Part shown: in pieces, positions 24,783 through 32,383 of the stretch | How positions within the stretch are numbered: the first letter of the stretch is position 1 | How the letters are laid out: each line of letters opens with the position of its first letter | Assembly (NCBI GenBank): GCA_963716735.1 | Contig: OY970321.1 | Span: 1,302,001 to 1,366,000 of the forward strand | DNA from: VRUE01 sp963716735 | GTDB lineage: Bacteria; Actinomycetota; Thermoleophilia; Solirubrobacterales; 70-9 | Direction of reading: 5' to 3' | Length of the DNA stretch: 64,000 bases | Position numbers and translations under genes: made by a program | The notes under the pieces: generated by a model | What the model was told of the DNA's origin: nothing | Seen by the model: only the letters and a program-made list of their open reading frames with translations | Databases searched by the model: none

Positions 24783-25013
24783 TCACGATAAACTGACGAT
24801 CCCGGCGATCAGCGTCGCGATGATGCCACCGCAGGTCACGATCAGTATCCGCATCAGATCGTCCATCCGTGAGTTAAGCCTGACCAGCTCATGGTCAACC
24901 TTGTCGAAGCGCTTGTCGACCCGCTCGAAGCGCTTGTCGACCTCATCGAAGCGCCGGTCGATCGAGTCGAATCTCTCCTGCAGACGGTCGTCTGTCCAAT
25001 CCATGCGATACAT
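24783..25013 (-). CDS. Micro-protein, coiled coil plus C-terminal membrane helix (copy 3)
   Basis: 76 residues: MYRMDWTDDRLQERFDSID, then near-perfect heptads (RRFDEVD, KRFERVD, KRFDKVD) to about residue 50, and a hydrophobic C-terminal helix (about 55-75). The heptads are repeated at DNA level too (cgcttgtcgacc units at 24904-24965). The start at 25013 is set by the paralogous ATGTATCGCATG and by TACGAT nine bases upstream; a longer in-frame reading from 25130 would use the duplicated promoter as coding sequence and is not credible. Third member of the family at 9626 and 11153. Confidence 0.75.
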   Translation of the reverse strand: MYRMDWTDDRLQERFDSIDRRFDEVDKRFERVDKRFDKVDHELVRLNSRMDDLMRILIVTCGGIIATLIAGIVSLS

Positions 25014-25022
25014 GCTAACGCT

Positions 25023-25075
25023 ATCGTAGACAAAAAGATGCGCGCGAGTGGCGCGCAGAACCAAAATCTTCGCCC
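25023..25075 (-). promoter_or_regulatory. Conserved leaderless promoter of micro-protein copy 3
   Basis: Minus-strand TACGAT (25023-25028) lies nine bases before the ATG. Upstream come TTTTTGTC, CACTCGCGCGCATC and GAAGATTTTG, which match the region before copy 1 almost base for base. Confidence 0.55.
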
Positions 25076-25197
25076 CTGCTTCCGCTGCGGAATTGAGGCG
25101 ATTCGATTTCGCGCCGGCGGGGCCCCGCACTGTAAATTGCCTAAGTGACGAAAGTCACAGCCCGCATACACATCCGCGTTCGAGGGTAGACGATCAC

Positions 25198-25611
25198 GTG
25201 CCCACTGCGTCCCAGAAGCCATTGGAGCTGATTCTTGCTCGCAACCTGATGTCGGCCCTGTCGACCCCTGCCTTCCTGGTCGACGAGGGCGGAATCCTCG
25301 TCTTCTACAACGAGGCCGCGGGAATGCTGCTGGGCAAATCGTGGGAGGAGCTGGGCACGGTGGGGGCCGAAGAGTGGGGCGCTCTCTTCGGACCCTTCGG
25401 CCGTGACGGCGAGCCGATCCCTTATGACGAGCTGCCGCTGGTCGTCGCCGTCCGCGACGACCGCCCCGCCCACGCCAACTTCGAGATCCACTCGATCGAC
25501 GGCACGCGCCACCAGGTCGAGGCCTCCGCCTTCCCGATCCAGACCGCGCACGGGTCGCGCGGCGCGATCGCCGTCTTCTGGCCCGCCGCCCCAGACGGAG
25601 CCGAGGCCTAG
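25198..25611 (+). CDS. PAS-domain sensor protein
   Basis: 137 residues from a GTG start. A single PAS domain covers nearly the whole protein (STPAFLVDEGGILVFYNEAA; WEELGTVGAEEW; PLVVAVRDDRPAHANF; RHQVEASAFPI). No kinase, cyclase or DNA-binding domain is attached. The GTG at 25198 is chosen because upstream codons would run through the neighbouring promoter; the ATG at 25249 is the alternative. The stop codon abuts the GTG of the metallo-hydrolase gene, so the two form an operon and the PAS protein may sense a ligand or redox cue for it. A small hairpin GTGAC-GAAA-GTCAC lies upstream at 25145-25158. Confidence 0.75.
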   Translation: MPTASQKPLELILARNLMSALSTPAFLVDEGGILVFYNEAAGMLLGKSWEELGTVGAEEWGALFGPFGRDGEPIPYDELPLVVAVRDDRPAHANFEIHSIDGTRHQVEASAFPIQTAHGSRGAIAVFWPAAPDGAEA

Positions 25612-26493
25612 GTGAAGGCGAAGCTCTGGGGAACCCGCGGCTCGGTCCCTTCCCCAGGGCCGGAGACGATCCGCTACGGCGGCAACACCTCTTGCGTCGG
25701 CGTCACCCTCTCCGACGGCTCGCTGCTGGCGCTCGACGCCGGCACCGGCATCCGCAACCTCGGCCTCGCGCTGCCCGACGAGCCGACCCGCCTCCACATC
25801 CTCCTCACCCACCTCCACCTCGACCACATCCAGGGCCTGGTCTTCTTCGCCCCCTGCTTCCGGCCGCAGACCGAGATCGTCATCTGGGGGCCGGCCTCCC
25901 CCGAGGCCTCGCTGCGCGACCGCATCGCCCGCTACATCTCGGCGCCGCTCTCGCCGGTGGAGGTGCGCGAGCTTCCCTGTGACGTCTCCTTCCGCAGCAC
26001 GCCGGAGACCGAGTGGGAGATCGGCCCGGCGCGGATCCGCGCCGCCTCCGTCTCCCATCGCGGCCCGACGCTCGGCTACCGGATCGACGACGGCGAGGAC
26101 TCGCTCGCCTACATCCCCGACCATGAGCCCGCCCTCGGCGCCGACCTCGACACGCTCGAGGAGGAGTGGATCTCCGGCTTCGGCCTCGCCCGCGACGCCT
26201 CGCTGCTGATCCACGACGGCCAGTACGCCGACGCCGAGTACCCCGACCACCTCGGCTGGGGCCACTCCTCGATCTCGCATGCGCTCAGCTTCGCCCGCCG
26301 CACCGAGGCAAGGCACACCGTCCTCTTCCACCATGACCCGCTGCACTCCGACGCGCGGCTCGACCTGCTCGGAGCGGAGGCGCGAGAGCGCTGGGTGGCG
26401 GCCGGGGGGGCCGCAGAGGCGGTCGAGCTGGGAGTCGAGGGGGCCGAGCTGGACGTACGGGCGCCGGCCTCCCGTCCAGTCGTCGCAGGCTGA
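25612..26493 (+). CDS. MBL-fold metallo-hydrolase, PhnP-like
   Basis: 293 residues from a GTG directly after the PAS gene stop. The zinc motif THLHLDH (66-72) gives HxHxDH. YGGNTSCV (22-29) and the N-terminal GTRGSVPSPGP are typical of the phosphoribosyl cyclic phosphodiesterase/RNase Z-like branch. Further metal ligands are likely in SVSHRG, HLGWGHSS and FHHDP. A phosphodiesterase acting on a cyclic nucleotide or phosphate ester is the best guess. Pairing with a stand-alone PAS protein suggests a signal-responsive hydrolase. Confidence 0.83.
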   Translation: MKAKLWGTRGSVPSPGPETIRYGGNTSCVGVTLSDGSLLALDAGTGIRNLGLALPDEPTRLHILLTHLHLDHIQGLVFFAPCFRPQTEIVIWGPASPEASLRDRIARYISAPLSPVEVRELPCDVSFRSTPETEWEIGPARIRAASVSHRGPTLGYRIDDGEDSLAYIPDHEPALGADLDTLEEEWISGFGLARDASLLIHDGQYADAEYPDHLGWGHSSISHALSFARRTEARHTVLFHHDPLHSDARLDLLGAEARERWVAAGGAAEAVELGVEGAELDVRAPASRPVVAG

Positions 26494-26565
26494 GCAATAC
26501 ATCCGTCCCTATTTGGGTACGAATGGAGTACTTTTCTCGTTTGGTCCGTTACCCTGCAGCCTGGG

Positions 26566-27186
26566 ATGTCCTTCTCTTCCAGTCGGATCGACTCCAAGGT
26601 TGAGCGCTCTGCGCTGGTCCGCGGCGCCCTCTCGGTAGCGCGCCGCGCCCACGCCGGCCAGTTCCGGCAAACCGGCTGCGACGAGATCATCTTCATCGAG
26701 CATCTGCTGGCGGTCGGCGAGCTGCTGGCCGAGCAGAACTGCTCGGATGAGGTGATCGCCGCAGGGTTGCTGCACGACGTCGCCGAGCATGCCGAGGTCG
26801 ATCCCCACTCGCTGCGGAGTCGCTTTGGCGATGAAGTCGTCGAGCTGGTCGTGGCTCTGACCGAAGACCCGGCGATCCCCGACTACGAGGAGCGCAAGGC
26901 GGAGCACCGCGAAAGGGTGGCGGCGGCGGGGCCAGGGGCGCAGACGATCTTCGCCGCCGACAAGGCCGCCAACGTCGCCGTTCTGCGTGAGGCCTACGAG
27001 ATCCTCGGCGAGGGAGTCGATGAGGATCTGCCGGTGTCCCTCGACGTCAAGATCCTGGTCTGGGAGTTCGACCTGGAAATGCTCTTCTCGAACTCGCCGG
27101 GCACTCCCCTGGTCGATCGGTTCGCCGAGGAGATGGTCGGGCTATGGGGACAGCGCGCCGAAGACGAGCGGACGTCCCTATGTTGA
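26566..27186 (+). CDS. HD-domain hydrolase, SpoT/MESH-like
   Basis: 206 residues. The HD core matches the (p)ppGpp hydrolase domain: RRAHAGQFR (His29), FIEHLLAV (His46), LLHDVAEH (His70, Asp71), and ADKAANV near residue 130 in the place of LADRLHN. There is no synthetase, TGS or ACT domain, so it could be a stand-alone small alarmone hydrolase, or an HD phosphohydrolase for another nucleotide. Its last codons overlap the convergent DUF6328 gene by 9 bp. Confidence 0.8.
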   Translation: MSFSSSRIDSKVERSALVRGALSVARRAHAGQFRQTGCDEIIFIEHLLAVGELLAEQNCSDEVIAAGLLHDVAEHAEVDPHSLRSRFGDEVVELVVALTEDPAIPDYEERKAEHRERVAAAGPGAQTIFAADKAANVAVLREAYEILGEGVDEDLPVSLDVKILVWEFDLEMLFSNSPGTPLVDRFAEEMVGLWGQRAEDERTSLC

Positions 27187-27675
27187 GCGCTCTGCCTCCA
27201 GCCGAGTCGAGCTGAGTCGCCGGCGCAGCGGCAGCGCGCCCCAGAAGACCGCGAACAGCGTCGCTGCGGCAATGCTGAATACAACCGTGACGACGCCACT
27301 GAAGAGAACGTCGGTGATCAGCATGATCGCGCCAGTCATCGCCAGCGCCAGGAAGACCATGCCGGCGATCGCTAGGCGGTTCGAGACCAGCACCAGCTCC
27401 TCCTTGTTCTGCTGGCGGAAGTTCAGCCGGTGGTACGCCGTCGGCGAGATCAACAGCACGGCCGAGATCGCCGTGCAGAGCAGGGTCGCGAAGTAGACCC
27501 TCTCCTGGAACGGGGTGATTTCGCTGAAGTTCTGCTGAAACGGAACCGCGAGCAGGAAGGCGAAGAGGACCTGCACGCCGGGCAAGGCCACCCGCAGCTC
27601 CTGCAGGAGCTCGCCAAGGTTGCGATCGAGGCGTTCGCCCTCGCTCTCCTCTCTCCCCGAAGGCCGATCCGACAT
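27178..27675 (-). CDS. DUF6328 integral membrane protein
   Basis: 165 residues starting MSDRPSGREE. The family signature ELLQELRVALPGVQVLFAFL is followed by PFQQNF and four predicted membrane helices (about 37-55, 68-92, 112-137, 139-160). The start at 27675 is preferred to an upstream in-frame one because a TAGATT -10 box lies seven bases before it (leaderless). Function unknown; the family occurs widely in actinobacteria as a stand-alone gene. Confidence 0.83.
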   Translation of the reverse strand: MSDRPSGREESEGERLDRNLGELLQELRVALPGVQVLFAFLLAVPFQQNFSEITPFQERVYFATLLCTAISAVLLISPTAYHRLNFRQQNKEELVLVSNRLAIAGMVFLALAMTGAIMLITDVLFSGVVTVVFSIAAATLFAVFWGALPLRRRLSSTRLEAERST

Positions 27676-27682
27676 CCGCCCC

Positions 27683-27688
27683 AATCTA
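27683..27688 (-). promoter_or_regulatory. Leaderless -10 box (TAGATT) of the DUF6328 gene
   Basis: Minus-strand TAGATT, seven bases, then ATG at 27675. It supports the short form of the protein. Confidence 0.45.
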
Positions 27689-27721
27689 CCCGGATGCTGA
27701 GAAAGAAACGCGAATGCGCCG

Positions 27722-27727
27722 TAGGAT
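27722..27727 (+). promoter_or_regulatory. Leaderless -10 box (TAGGAT) of the phosphorylase gene
   Basis: TAGGAT, eight bases (GCGCGCCG), then ATG at 27736. It decides the start among several in-frame possibilities. Confidence 0.45.
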
Positions 27728-27735
27728 GCGCGCCG

Positions 27736-28404
27736 ATGGGCCGCCTCGCCGTCATCCTCGGCAGCAGCGCCGCCGGGCCGGGTGGCGCGGAGGTCGCGGG
27801 AGCCGCCGAACGCCACGCGGTCGGGCTGCAACGCCATGGCCCCGCCGACGCCTACGTCCTTCCACACCGGATCGACCACGAGGCCAATCTGCGCTCACTG
27901 GCCGAGGCCGGCTGCGACCGGGTGTTGGCGATCTGCTCGGTCGGCTCGCTCGACGCCGAGCTGGGCGTCGGCAGCTTCGTCTGCCCACACGACTTCATCG
28001 CCCTGCAGGTCACGGTCACCACCTTCGCCGACCCGCGCGGCCACGCGATGCCCGGCTTCGACCCGGGCTGGCGGGGCGAAGTGCTCGGCGCCTGGGAGGC
28101 AAGCGGCGCGGGGGCGCTGCGAGACGGCGGCGTCTACTGGCAGACCAACGGCCCGCGCTTCGAGACGCCGGCCGAGATCAGGCTGATCGCCGCCCACGCC
28201 GACCTGATCGGGATGACGCTGGCCTCGGAGTGCATCGTCGCCGGCGAGCTGGGGCTACCCTACGCCGCCGTCTGCGTGGTCGACAACCTGGCGAACGGGA
28301 TCGACGCTCAGCCGTTGTCCCCGACCGAGCTCGAAGGCCACCGCGAGCGCAACGCCACCCGCCTGCGCGACGACCTCGCCGCCGTCCTGCCGGAGCTCCA
28401 ATGA
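27736..28404 (+). CDS. MTA/MTI or purine nucleoside phosphorylase (PNP/MTAP family)
   Basis: 222 residues. Family hallmarks are the phosphate- and ribose-binding segments ICSVGSLD and QTNGPRFETPAEIR, the latter highly conserved in methylthioadenosine and methylthioinosine phosphorylases, then GMTLASECIVAGELGLPYA, and VDNLANGID in the base-recognition loop. It cleaves a (methylthio)nucleoside to base and sugar-1-phosphate. The next gene is an MTA/SAH-type deaminase, which suggests the pair deaminates MTA to methylthioinosine and then phosphorolyses it; adenine versus hypoxanthine preference cannot be decided from sequence. The start at 27736 is supported by a leaderless promoter. Confidence 0.82.
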   Translation: MGRLAVILGSSAAGPGGAEVAGAAERHAVGLQRHGPADAYVLPHRIDHEANLRSLAEAGCDRVLAICSVGSLDAELGVGSFVCPHDFIALQVTVTTFADPRGHAMPGFDPGWRGEVLGAWEASGAGALRDGGVYWQTNGPRFETPAEIRLIAAHADLIGMTLASECIVAGELGLPYAAVCVVDNLANGIDAQPLSPTELEGHRERNATRLRDDLAAVLPELQ

Positions 28405-28406
28405 GC

Positions 28407-28450
28407 GCTGTGGACTTTTGCCGTCCCAGAGCACGTAGAAAGTCCACAGC
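28407..28450. repeat. Perfect 12-bp inverted repeat between phosphorylase and deaminase genes
   Basis: GCTGTGGACTTT (28407-28418) and its exact complement AAAGTCCACAGC (28439-28450) enclose a 20-base loop, two bases after the phosphorylase stop and 12 before the deaminase start. It could attenuate or protect the mRNA within the operon. It lacks a T-run on the coding strand. Confidence 0.65.
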
Positions 28451-28462
28451 GGCGGTTCTCCT

Positions 28463-29722
28463 ATGGGCGGGCTAGCGGTAAGGGACGCCACGGTCGACGG
28501 TGAGGCCGTCGGGCTGCGCTGCGAGGATGGGGTGATCGTCGCCATCGGACCCGAGGTCGTCGCCGAGACCGGCGACGAGGCGATCGACGCAGGTGGAATG
28601 CCGCTCGTCCCCGCGCTGGTCAACGGCCACACGCACGCGGCGATGACGCTCTTCCGCGGCTACGGCGGCGACCTGCCGTTGATGCGCTGGCTCGAAGAGA
28701 AGATCTGGCCGGTCGAGGCCAAGCTCGAGGCCGAGGACGTCTACTGGGGAACGCGCCTCGCCTGCGCCGAGATGATCCGCACCGGGACCGCCCGCTTCTG
28801 GGACATGTATTGGCAACCGGAGGCGACCGCCCGGGCGGTCGAAGACGCCGGCATGCGGGCGACGATCGGGGGACCGCTCTTCGACGCCGACGGCCGTACC
28901 GCCGAGGCTCAGGCACGTGTCACCGATGAGCTTGACGCCCTGGGCGAGCGGCCCGGTGGAATCGACGCCGCCCTCGCCCCGCACTCGATCTACGTGGTCA
29001 GCGAAGAGCTGCTGCGCTGGGCCGGAGAGCAGGCCACCGAACGCGATCTGGCGCTCCAGATCCACCTCTCCGAGACCGAGCAGGAGGTGACGGACTGCCT
29101 CGCCGCGCACGGCGAACGGCCCGCCGCCTACCTCGACCGGCTCGGCCTGCTCGGCGAGCGCACGGTGCTCGCCCACGGCGTCTGGCTCGACCAGGCGGAG
29201 CTGGAGCTGATCGCGGCGCGCGGCGCCACCGTGGTCGCCAATCCAGTCGCCAACATGAAGCTGGCGGTCGGCGGGGTCCTCCCCTACCCGGCCGCACGCC
29301 AGGCCGGGGTCGCGGTCGGGCTCGGCACCGACGGCGCCGGTTCCAACGACTCGCTCGACCTGCTCTCCGACCTCAAGGCCTTCGCTCTTACTCAACGCCA
29401 CGCCGCCGGCGACGCGACCGTCGTCCCGGCGGCCGAGGCGCTGGAGATCGCGACCGGCGCCCGCGCGCCACTACTCGGTGGCGGCGCGAAGCCGCTCACC
29501 ATCGGCGCGCCGGCCGACTTCCTGCTGCTGCGCGGCGACTCGCCGGAGCTCGGCGTCGGCGACCTCGCCTCCGACCTCGTCTACGCGGCGAGCGGCTCCG
29601 TCGTCGATACGACCGTCGTCGCCGGCCGGGTGCTGATGCGCGGCGGCGAAGTCGAGGGGACCGCGGAGATCGTCGCCCGAACCCGTGAGAGAACGCGCAG
29701 GTTGGGTATAGGCTCAACCTGA
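28463..29722 (+). CDS. mtaD: Amidohydrolase: MTA/S-adenosylhomocysteine deaminase type
   Basis: 419 residues. The amidohydrolase metal ligands are visible: NGHTHAAM (His56, His58), IHLSETEQE, VLAHGVW and the catalytic GTDGAGSND. The pattern SETExE and the HTHAAMTLFRGYGGD start are those of the TrzN/AtzB/MtaD branch that deaminates methylthioadenosine, adenosylhomocysteine or related nucleosides. It follows the phosphorylase gene and its stop abuts the start of the betaine ABC ATPase gene. Substrate choice within the branch is inferred from the neighbour. Confidence 0.85.
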   Translation: MGGLAVRDATVDGEAVGLRCEDGVIVAIGPEVVAETGDEAIDAGGMPLVPALVNGHTHAAMTLFRGYGGDLPLMRWLEEKIWPVEAKLEAEDVYWGTRLACAEMIRTGTARFWDMYWQPEATARAVEDAGMRATIGGPLFDADGRTAEAQARVTDELDALGERPGGIDAALAPHSIYVVSEELLRWAGEQATERDLALQIHLSETEQEVTDCLAAHGERPAAYLDRLGLLGERTVLAHGVWLDQAELELIAARGATVVANPVANMKLAVGGVLPYPAARQAGVAVGLGTDGAGSNDSLDLLSDLKAFALTQRHAAGDATVVPAAEALEIATGARAPLLGGGAKPLTIGAPADFLLLRGDSPELGVGDLASDLVYAASGSVVDTTVVAGRVLMRGGEVEGTAEIVARTRERTRRLGIGST

Positions 29723-30874
29723 GTGCCCGCGGCAGTCCGCTACGAGAACGCCACCAAGCGCTACGGCAACTCGACTGAGGCCGCAGTCGATCACCTCAAC
29801 CTGGAGGTAGCGGCCGGCGAGGTCTGCGTCTTGGTCGGTCCATCGGGCTGCGGCAAGACGACGGCGATGCGGCTGGTCAACCGCACGGTCGAGCTGAGCG
29901 AGGGGGACGTTCTGATCGGCGACGAGTCGGTGCGCGACCGCGATCCGGCGCGGCTGCGCCGGGAGATCGGCTACGTGATCCAGCAGGTCGGCCTCTTCCC
30001 CCACCGCACGGTCGCCGAGAACATCGCCGCCGTGCCGCAGCTGCTGGGCTGGAAGAAGGACCGGACCCAGGCGCGCACGGCAGAGCTGCTGGAGCTGATC
30101 GGCCTCGACCCCGAACTGGGCGAGCGCTACCCGGCGCAGCTCTCCGGCGGTCAGCAGCAGCGGGTCGGGGTCGCCCGGGCGCTCGCCGCCGACCCCCTGG
30201 TGATGCTGATGGACGAGCCCTTCGGCGCGATCGACCCGATCGCCCGCGAGCGCCTCCAGAACGAGTTCCTCCGCCTGCAGGCCGAGATCCGCAAGACCGT
30301 CCTCTTCGTCACCCACGACATCGACGAGGCGATCAAGATGGGTGACCGCATCGCGATCATGCGCAAGGGCGGGCGGGTCGCCCAGTACGCGACGCCGGCG
30401 GAGCTGCTGATGGCCCCCGCCGACGAGTTCGTCGAGGACTTCGTCGGCGCCGACCGCGCCCTGAAGCGGCTGGCGCTGATGCGCGTCTCCGACATCGACC
30501 TCTGGGAGGCGCCGCTTGCCTACGTCGGCCAGGCGACGGCCGAGGTGCGGGCGAAGCTGCAGGGCGCCGAGGTCCCCTACCCGCTGCTGGTCGACTCCGA
30601 GCGCAGGCCGCTCGGCTGGCTCTCGGAGCGCGACCTGGCCGCCGAGACCGTGCCGGCGCAACCTGACTCGCCGCTCGGTCCGCTGCTCGATCGCGACGAC
30701 GTGATGCGCGACGCGCTCGCCGACCTGCTCCAGGGCGAGGCCCAGTACGCAGCGGTGGTCGATCGCCAGGGGCGGATAGACGGCGTGCTCTCGGTCGAGA
30801 TCATCTCCGAGTTCCTCGCCTCGCCCAAGGCGAAGACCGAGGAGCGCAGCGCAGTGGAGCGTCCGCATGGTTAG
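29723..30874 (+). CDS. opuCA: Glycine betaine/choline-type ABC transporter ATP-binding protein
   Basis: 383 residues from a GTG directly after the deaminase stop. Walker A is GPSGCGKTT (about 40-48), the signature is LSGGQQQRVG and Walker B is LMDEPFGAIDP. After the ATPase domain come tandem CBS-like segments (about 250-370), as in OpuA/OpuC/ProV proteins where they sense ionic strength. It energises uptake of compatible solutes together with the next three genes. The following permease gene overlaps by 8 bp. Confidence 0.92.
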   Translation: MPAAVRYENATKRYGNSTEAAVDHLNLEVAAGEVCVLVGPSGCGKTTAMRLVNRTVELSEGDVLIGDESVRDRDPARLRREIGYVIQQVGLFPHRTVAENIAAVPQLLGWKKDRTQARTAELLELIGLDPELGERYPAQLSGGQQQRVGVARALAADPLVMLMDEPFGAIDPIARERLQNEFLRLQAEIRKTVLFVTHDIDEAIKMGDRIAIMRKGGRVAQYATPAELLMAPADEFVEDFVGADRALKRLALMRVSDIDLWEAPLAYVGQATAEVRAKLQGAEVPYPLLVDSERRPLGWLSERDLAAETVPAQPDSPLGPLLDRDDVMRDALADLLQGEAQYAAVVDRQGRIDGVLSVEIISEFLASPKAKTEERSAVERPHG

Positions 30875-31616
30875 CGCCGCCGCCCTCGCCCTGCCCCTGG
30901 CAAAGGTGGGAGAAGTCGGCGAAGGCTTCTTCAAAGAACGCACCTCGGAGACCCTGCCCTGCCAGGCGAACAGCAGCCACCTCTTCTGCTTCGACTGGGC
31001 GAAGGAAAACATCGACCGCTACGGGACGCCGACCGTCCAGCACCTCGAACTCGTCGCCATCTCGGTCGTGCTCGGCTTCCTCATCGCCTTCTCTCTCTCG
31101 CTGCTGGCGCACCGCCACCGCTGGCTGCAACCGCCACTGCTCGCCGGAACCGGCGTCCTTTACACGATCCCGAGCATCGCCTTCTTCTTCCTGTTGCTGC
31201 CGATCACCGGGCGCGGGCGCGATACGGCGATCATCGCCCTCAGCGCCTACACCCTGCAGATCATCTACCGCAACACGATCGTCGGTCTCGCCAATGTCCC
31301 GGGCTCGGTCAAAGACGCGGCGCGCGGGATGGGCCTGACCGACCGCCAGATCCTCTGGAAGGTCGAGCTGCCCCTGGCGACGCCGGAGATCGTTGCCGGC
31401 CTGCAGATCGCCACGGTCAGCACGGTGGCGATCGCGACGCTGGCCGCGTTCGCGGGAGGTGGCGGACTCGGGGAACCGATCCTCAAGAACGGGATCGACT
31501 TCATGACCAACCTGATCATCGCCGGCGGGATCGCGTTTGCGATGGCGGTCGCATTCGGCCTGATCTTGCTCGGGATCCAGCGCCTGCTGACGCCCTGGCT
31601 GAGGGCGGCGGGATGA
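30867..31616 (+). CDS. opuCB: OpuC-type ABC transporter permease
   Basis: 249 residues. A short extracytoplasmic N-terminal segment with two Cys (ETLPCQANSSHLFCFDW) precedes five or six membrane helices. The coupling loop is NVPGSVKDAARGMGLTDRQI, with the EAA-type pattern of binding-protein-dependent permeases. It overlaps the ATPase gene by 8 bp and the second permease by 4 bp. Together the two permeases form the membrane channel of an osmoprotectant importer. Confidence 0.9.
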   Translation: MVSAAALALPLAKVGEVGEGFFKERTSETLPCQANSSHLFCFDWAKENIDRYGTPTVQHLELVAISVVLGFLIAFSLSLLAHRHRWLQPPLLAGTGVLYTIPSIAFFFLLLPITGRGRDTAIIALSAYTLQIIYRNTIVGLANVPGSVKDAARGMGLTDRQILWKVELPLATPEIVAGLQIATVSTVAIATLAAFAGGGGLGEPILKNGIDFMTNLIIAGGIAFAMAVAFGLILLGIQRLLTPWLRAAG

Positions 31617-32335
31617 TCGGCGCCACCGTCCCGCACCCGATACTCGCCTCGATCGAGGGTGCGATCGAATTCATCTTCACTCCGCAGGACTCGAGCGTGA
31701 CCGGCGGCAAGAAGGTCGGCGGCATCGAACAGGTGGTCGAACTCACCCTCAACCAGCTCGAACTCACGGTACTGGCGCTTGCACTGGCGCTGCTTGTCGC
31801 GCTACCGCTCGGTCTCTACCTCGGTCACCGTGGGACCGGCGAACTGTTCGCGATCGCGGTCGGCAACGCCGGCCGGGCGATCCCGGAGCTGGCGCTTATC
31901 GCCTTCATGGCGGCAGCGATCGGGGTCGGGGTCCTCAACCTGACGATCGCCCTCGCGGTGCTCGGCGTGCCGCCGATCCTCGCCAACACCTTCGTCGGCA
32001 TCCGCCAGGTCGACCGCTCGACGGTCGACGCCGCTCGTGGCATGGGCATGACTGAGCTCGAAATCCTGCGCCGGGTGGAGATCCCGCTGGCGATCCCGAC
32101 TCTCTTCGCCGGTATCCGCGGGGCGACGATCGCGATCGCGGCGACGGCGACGATCGCCCCAATCGCCGGGGTCCTGACCCTCGGCGACTTCATCATCAAC
32201 GGCAACGTGTACGGCGACAGCGGAGTGCTGGCGGGGGCGATCCTGGTCGCCCTGTTGGCCCTCATGCTCGAGTTCCTGCTCGCCGGACTGCAACGTCTGC
32301 TCACTTCGAAAGGCTTGAAGCTGAGTGCAGCCTGA
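31613..32335 (+). CDS. opuCD: OpuC-type ABC transporter permease
   Basis: 240 residues with five or six helices and the coupling loop VDRSTVDAARGMGMTELEIL. Its N-terminus lacks the Cys-containing segment of the first permease. The ATGA overlap with opuCB shows translational coupling. It is followed after 48 bases by the substrate-binding lipoprotein gene. Confidence 0.9.
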   Translation: MIGATVPHPILASIEGAIEFIFTPQDSSVTGGKKVGGIEQVVELTLNQLELTVLALALALLVALPLGLYLGHRGTGELFAIAVGNAGRAIPELALIAFMAAAIGVGVLNLTIALAVLGVPPILANTFVGIRQVDRSTVDAARGMGMTELEILRRVEIPLAIPTLFAGIRGATIAIAATATIAPIAGVLTLGDFIINGNVYGDSGVLAGAILVALLALMLEFLLAGLQRLLTSKGLKLSAA

Positions 32336-32383
32336 CCTGTTCCCGAAAACGACCGCATTGCAATCGACAAGAGAGGAAGCACA

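Noticed and set aside
24904..24965. Short tandem cgcttgtcgacc repeats considered as a CRISPR or VNTR
   Set aside because: They encode the RFDxVDK heptads of micro-protein copy 3; unit length and lack of spacers rule out CRISPR.
28407..28450. SAM/SAH riboswitch before the deaminase gene
   Set aside because: Only one simple stem is visible; none of the conserved junction or pseudoknot sequences of known SAM or SAH riboswitches can be matched.
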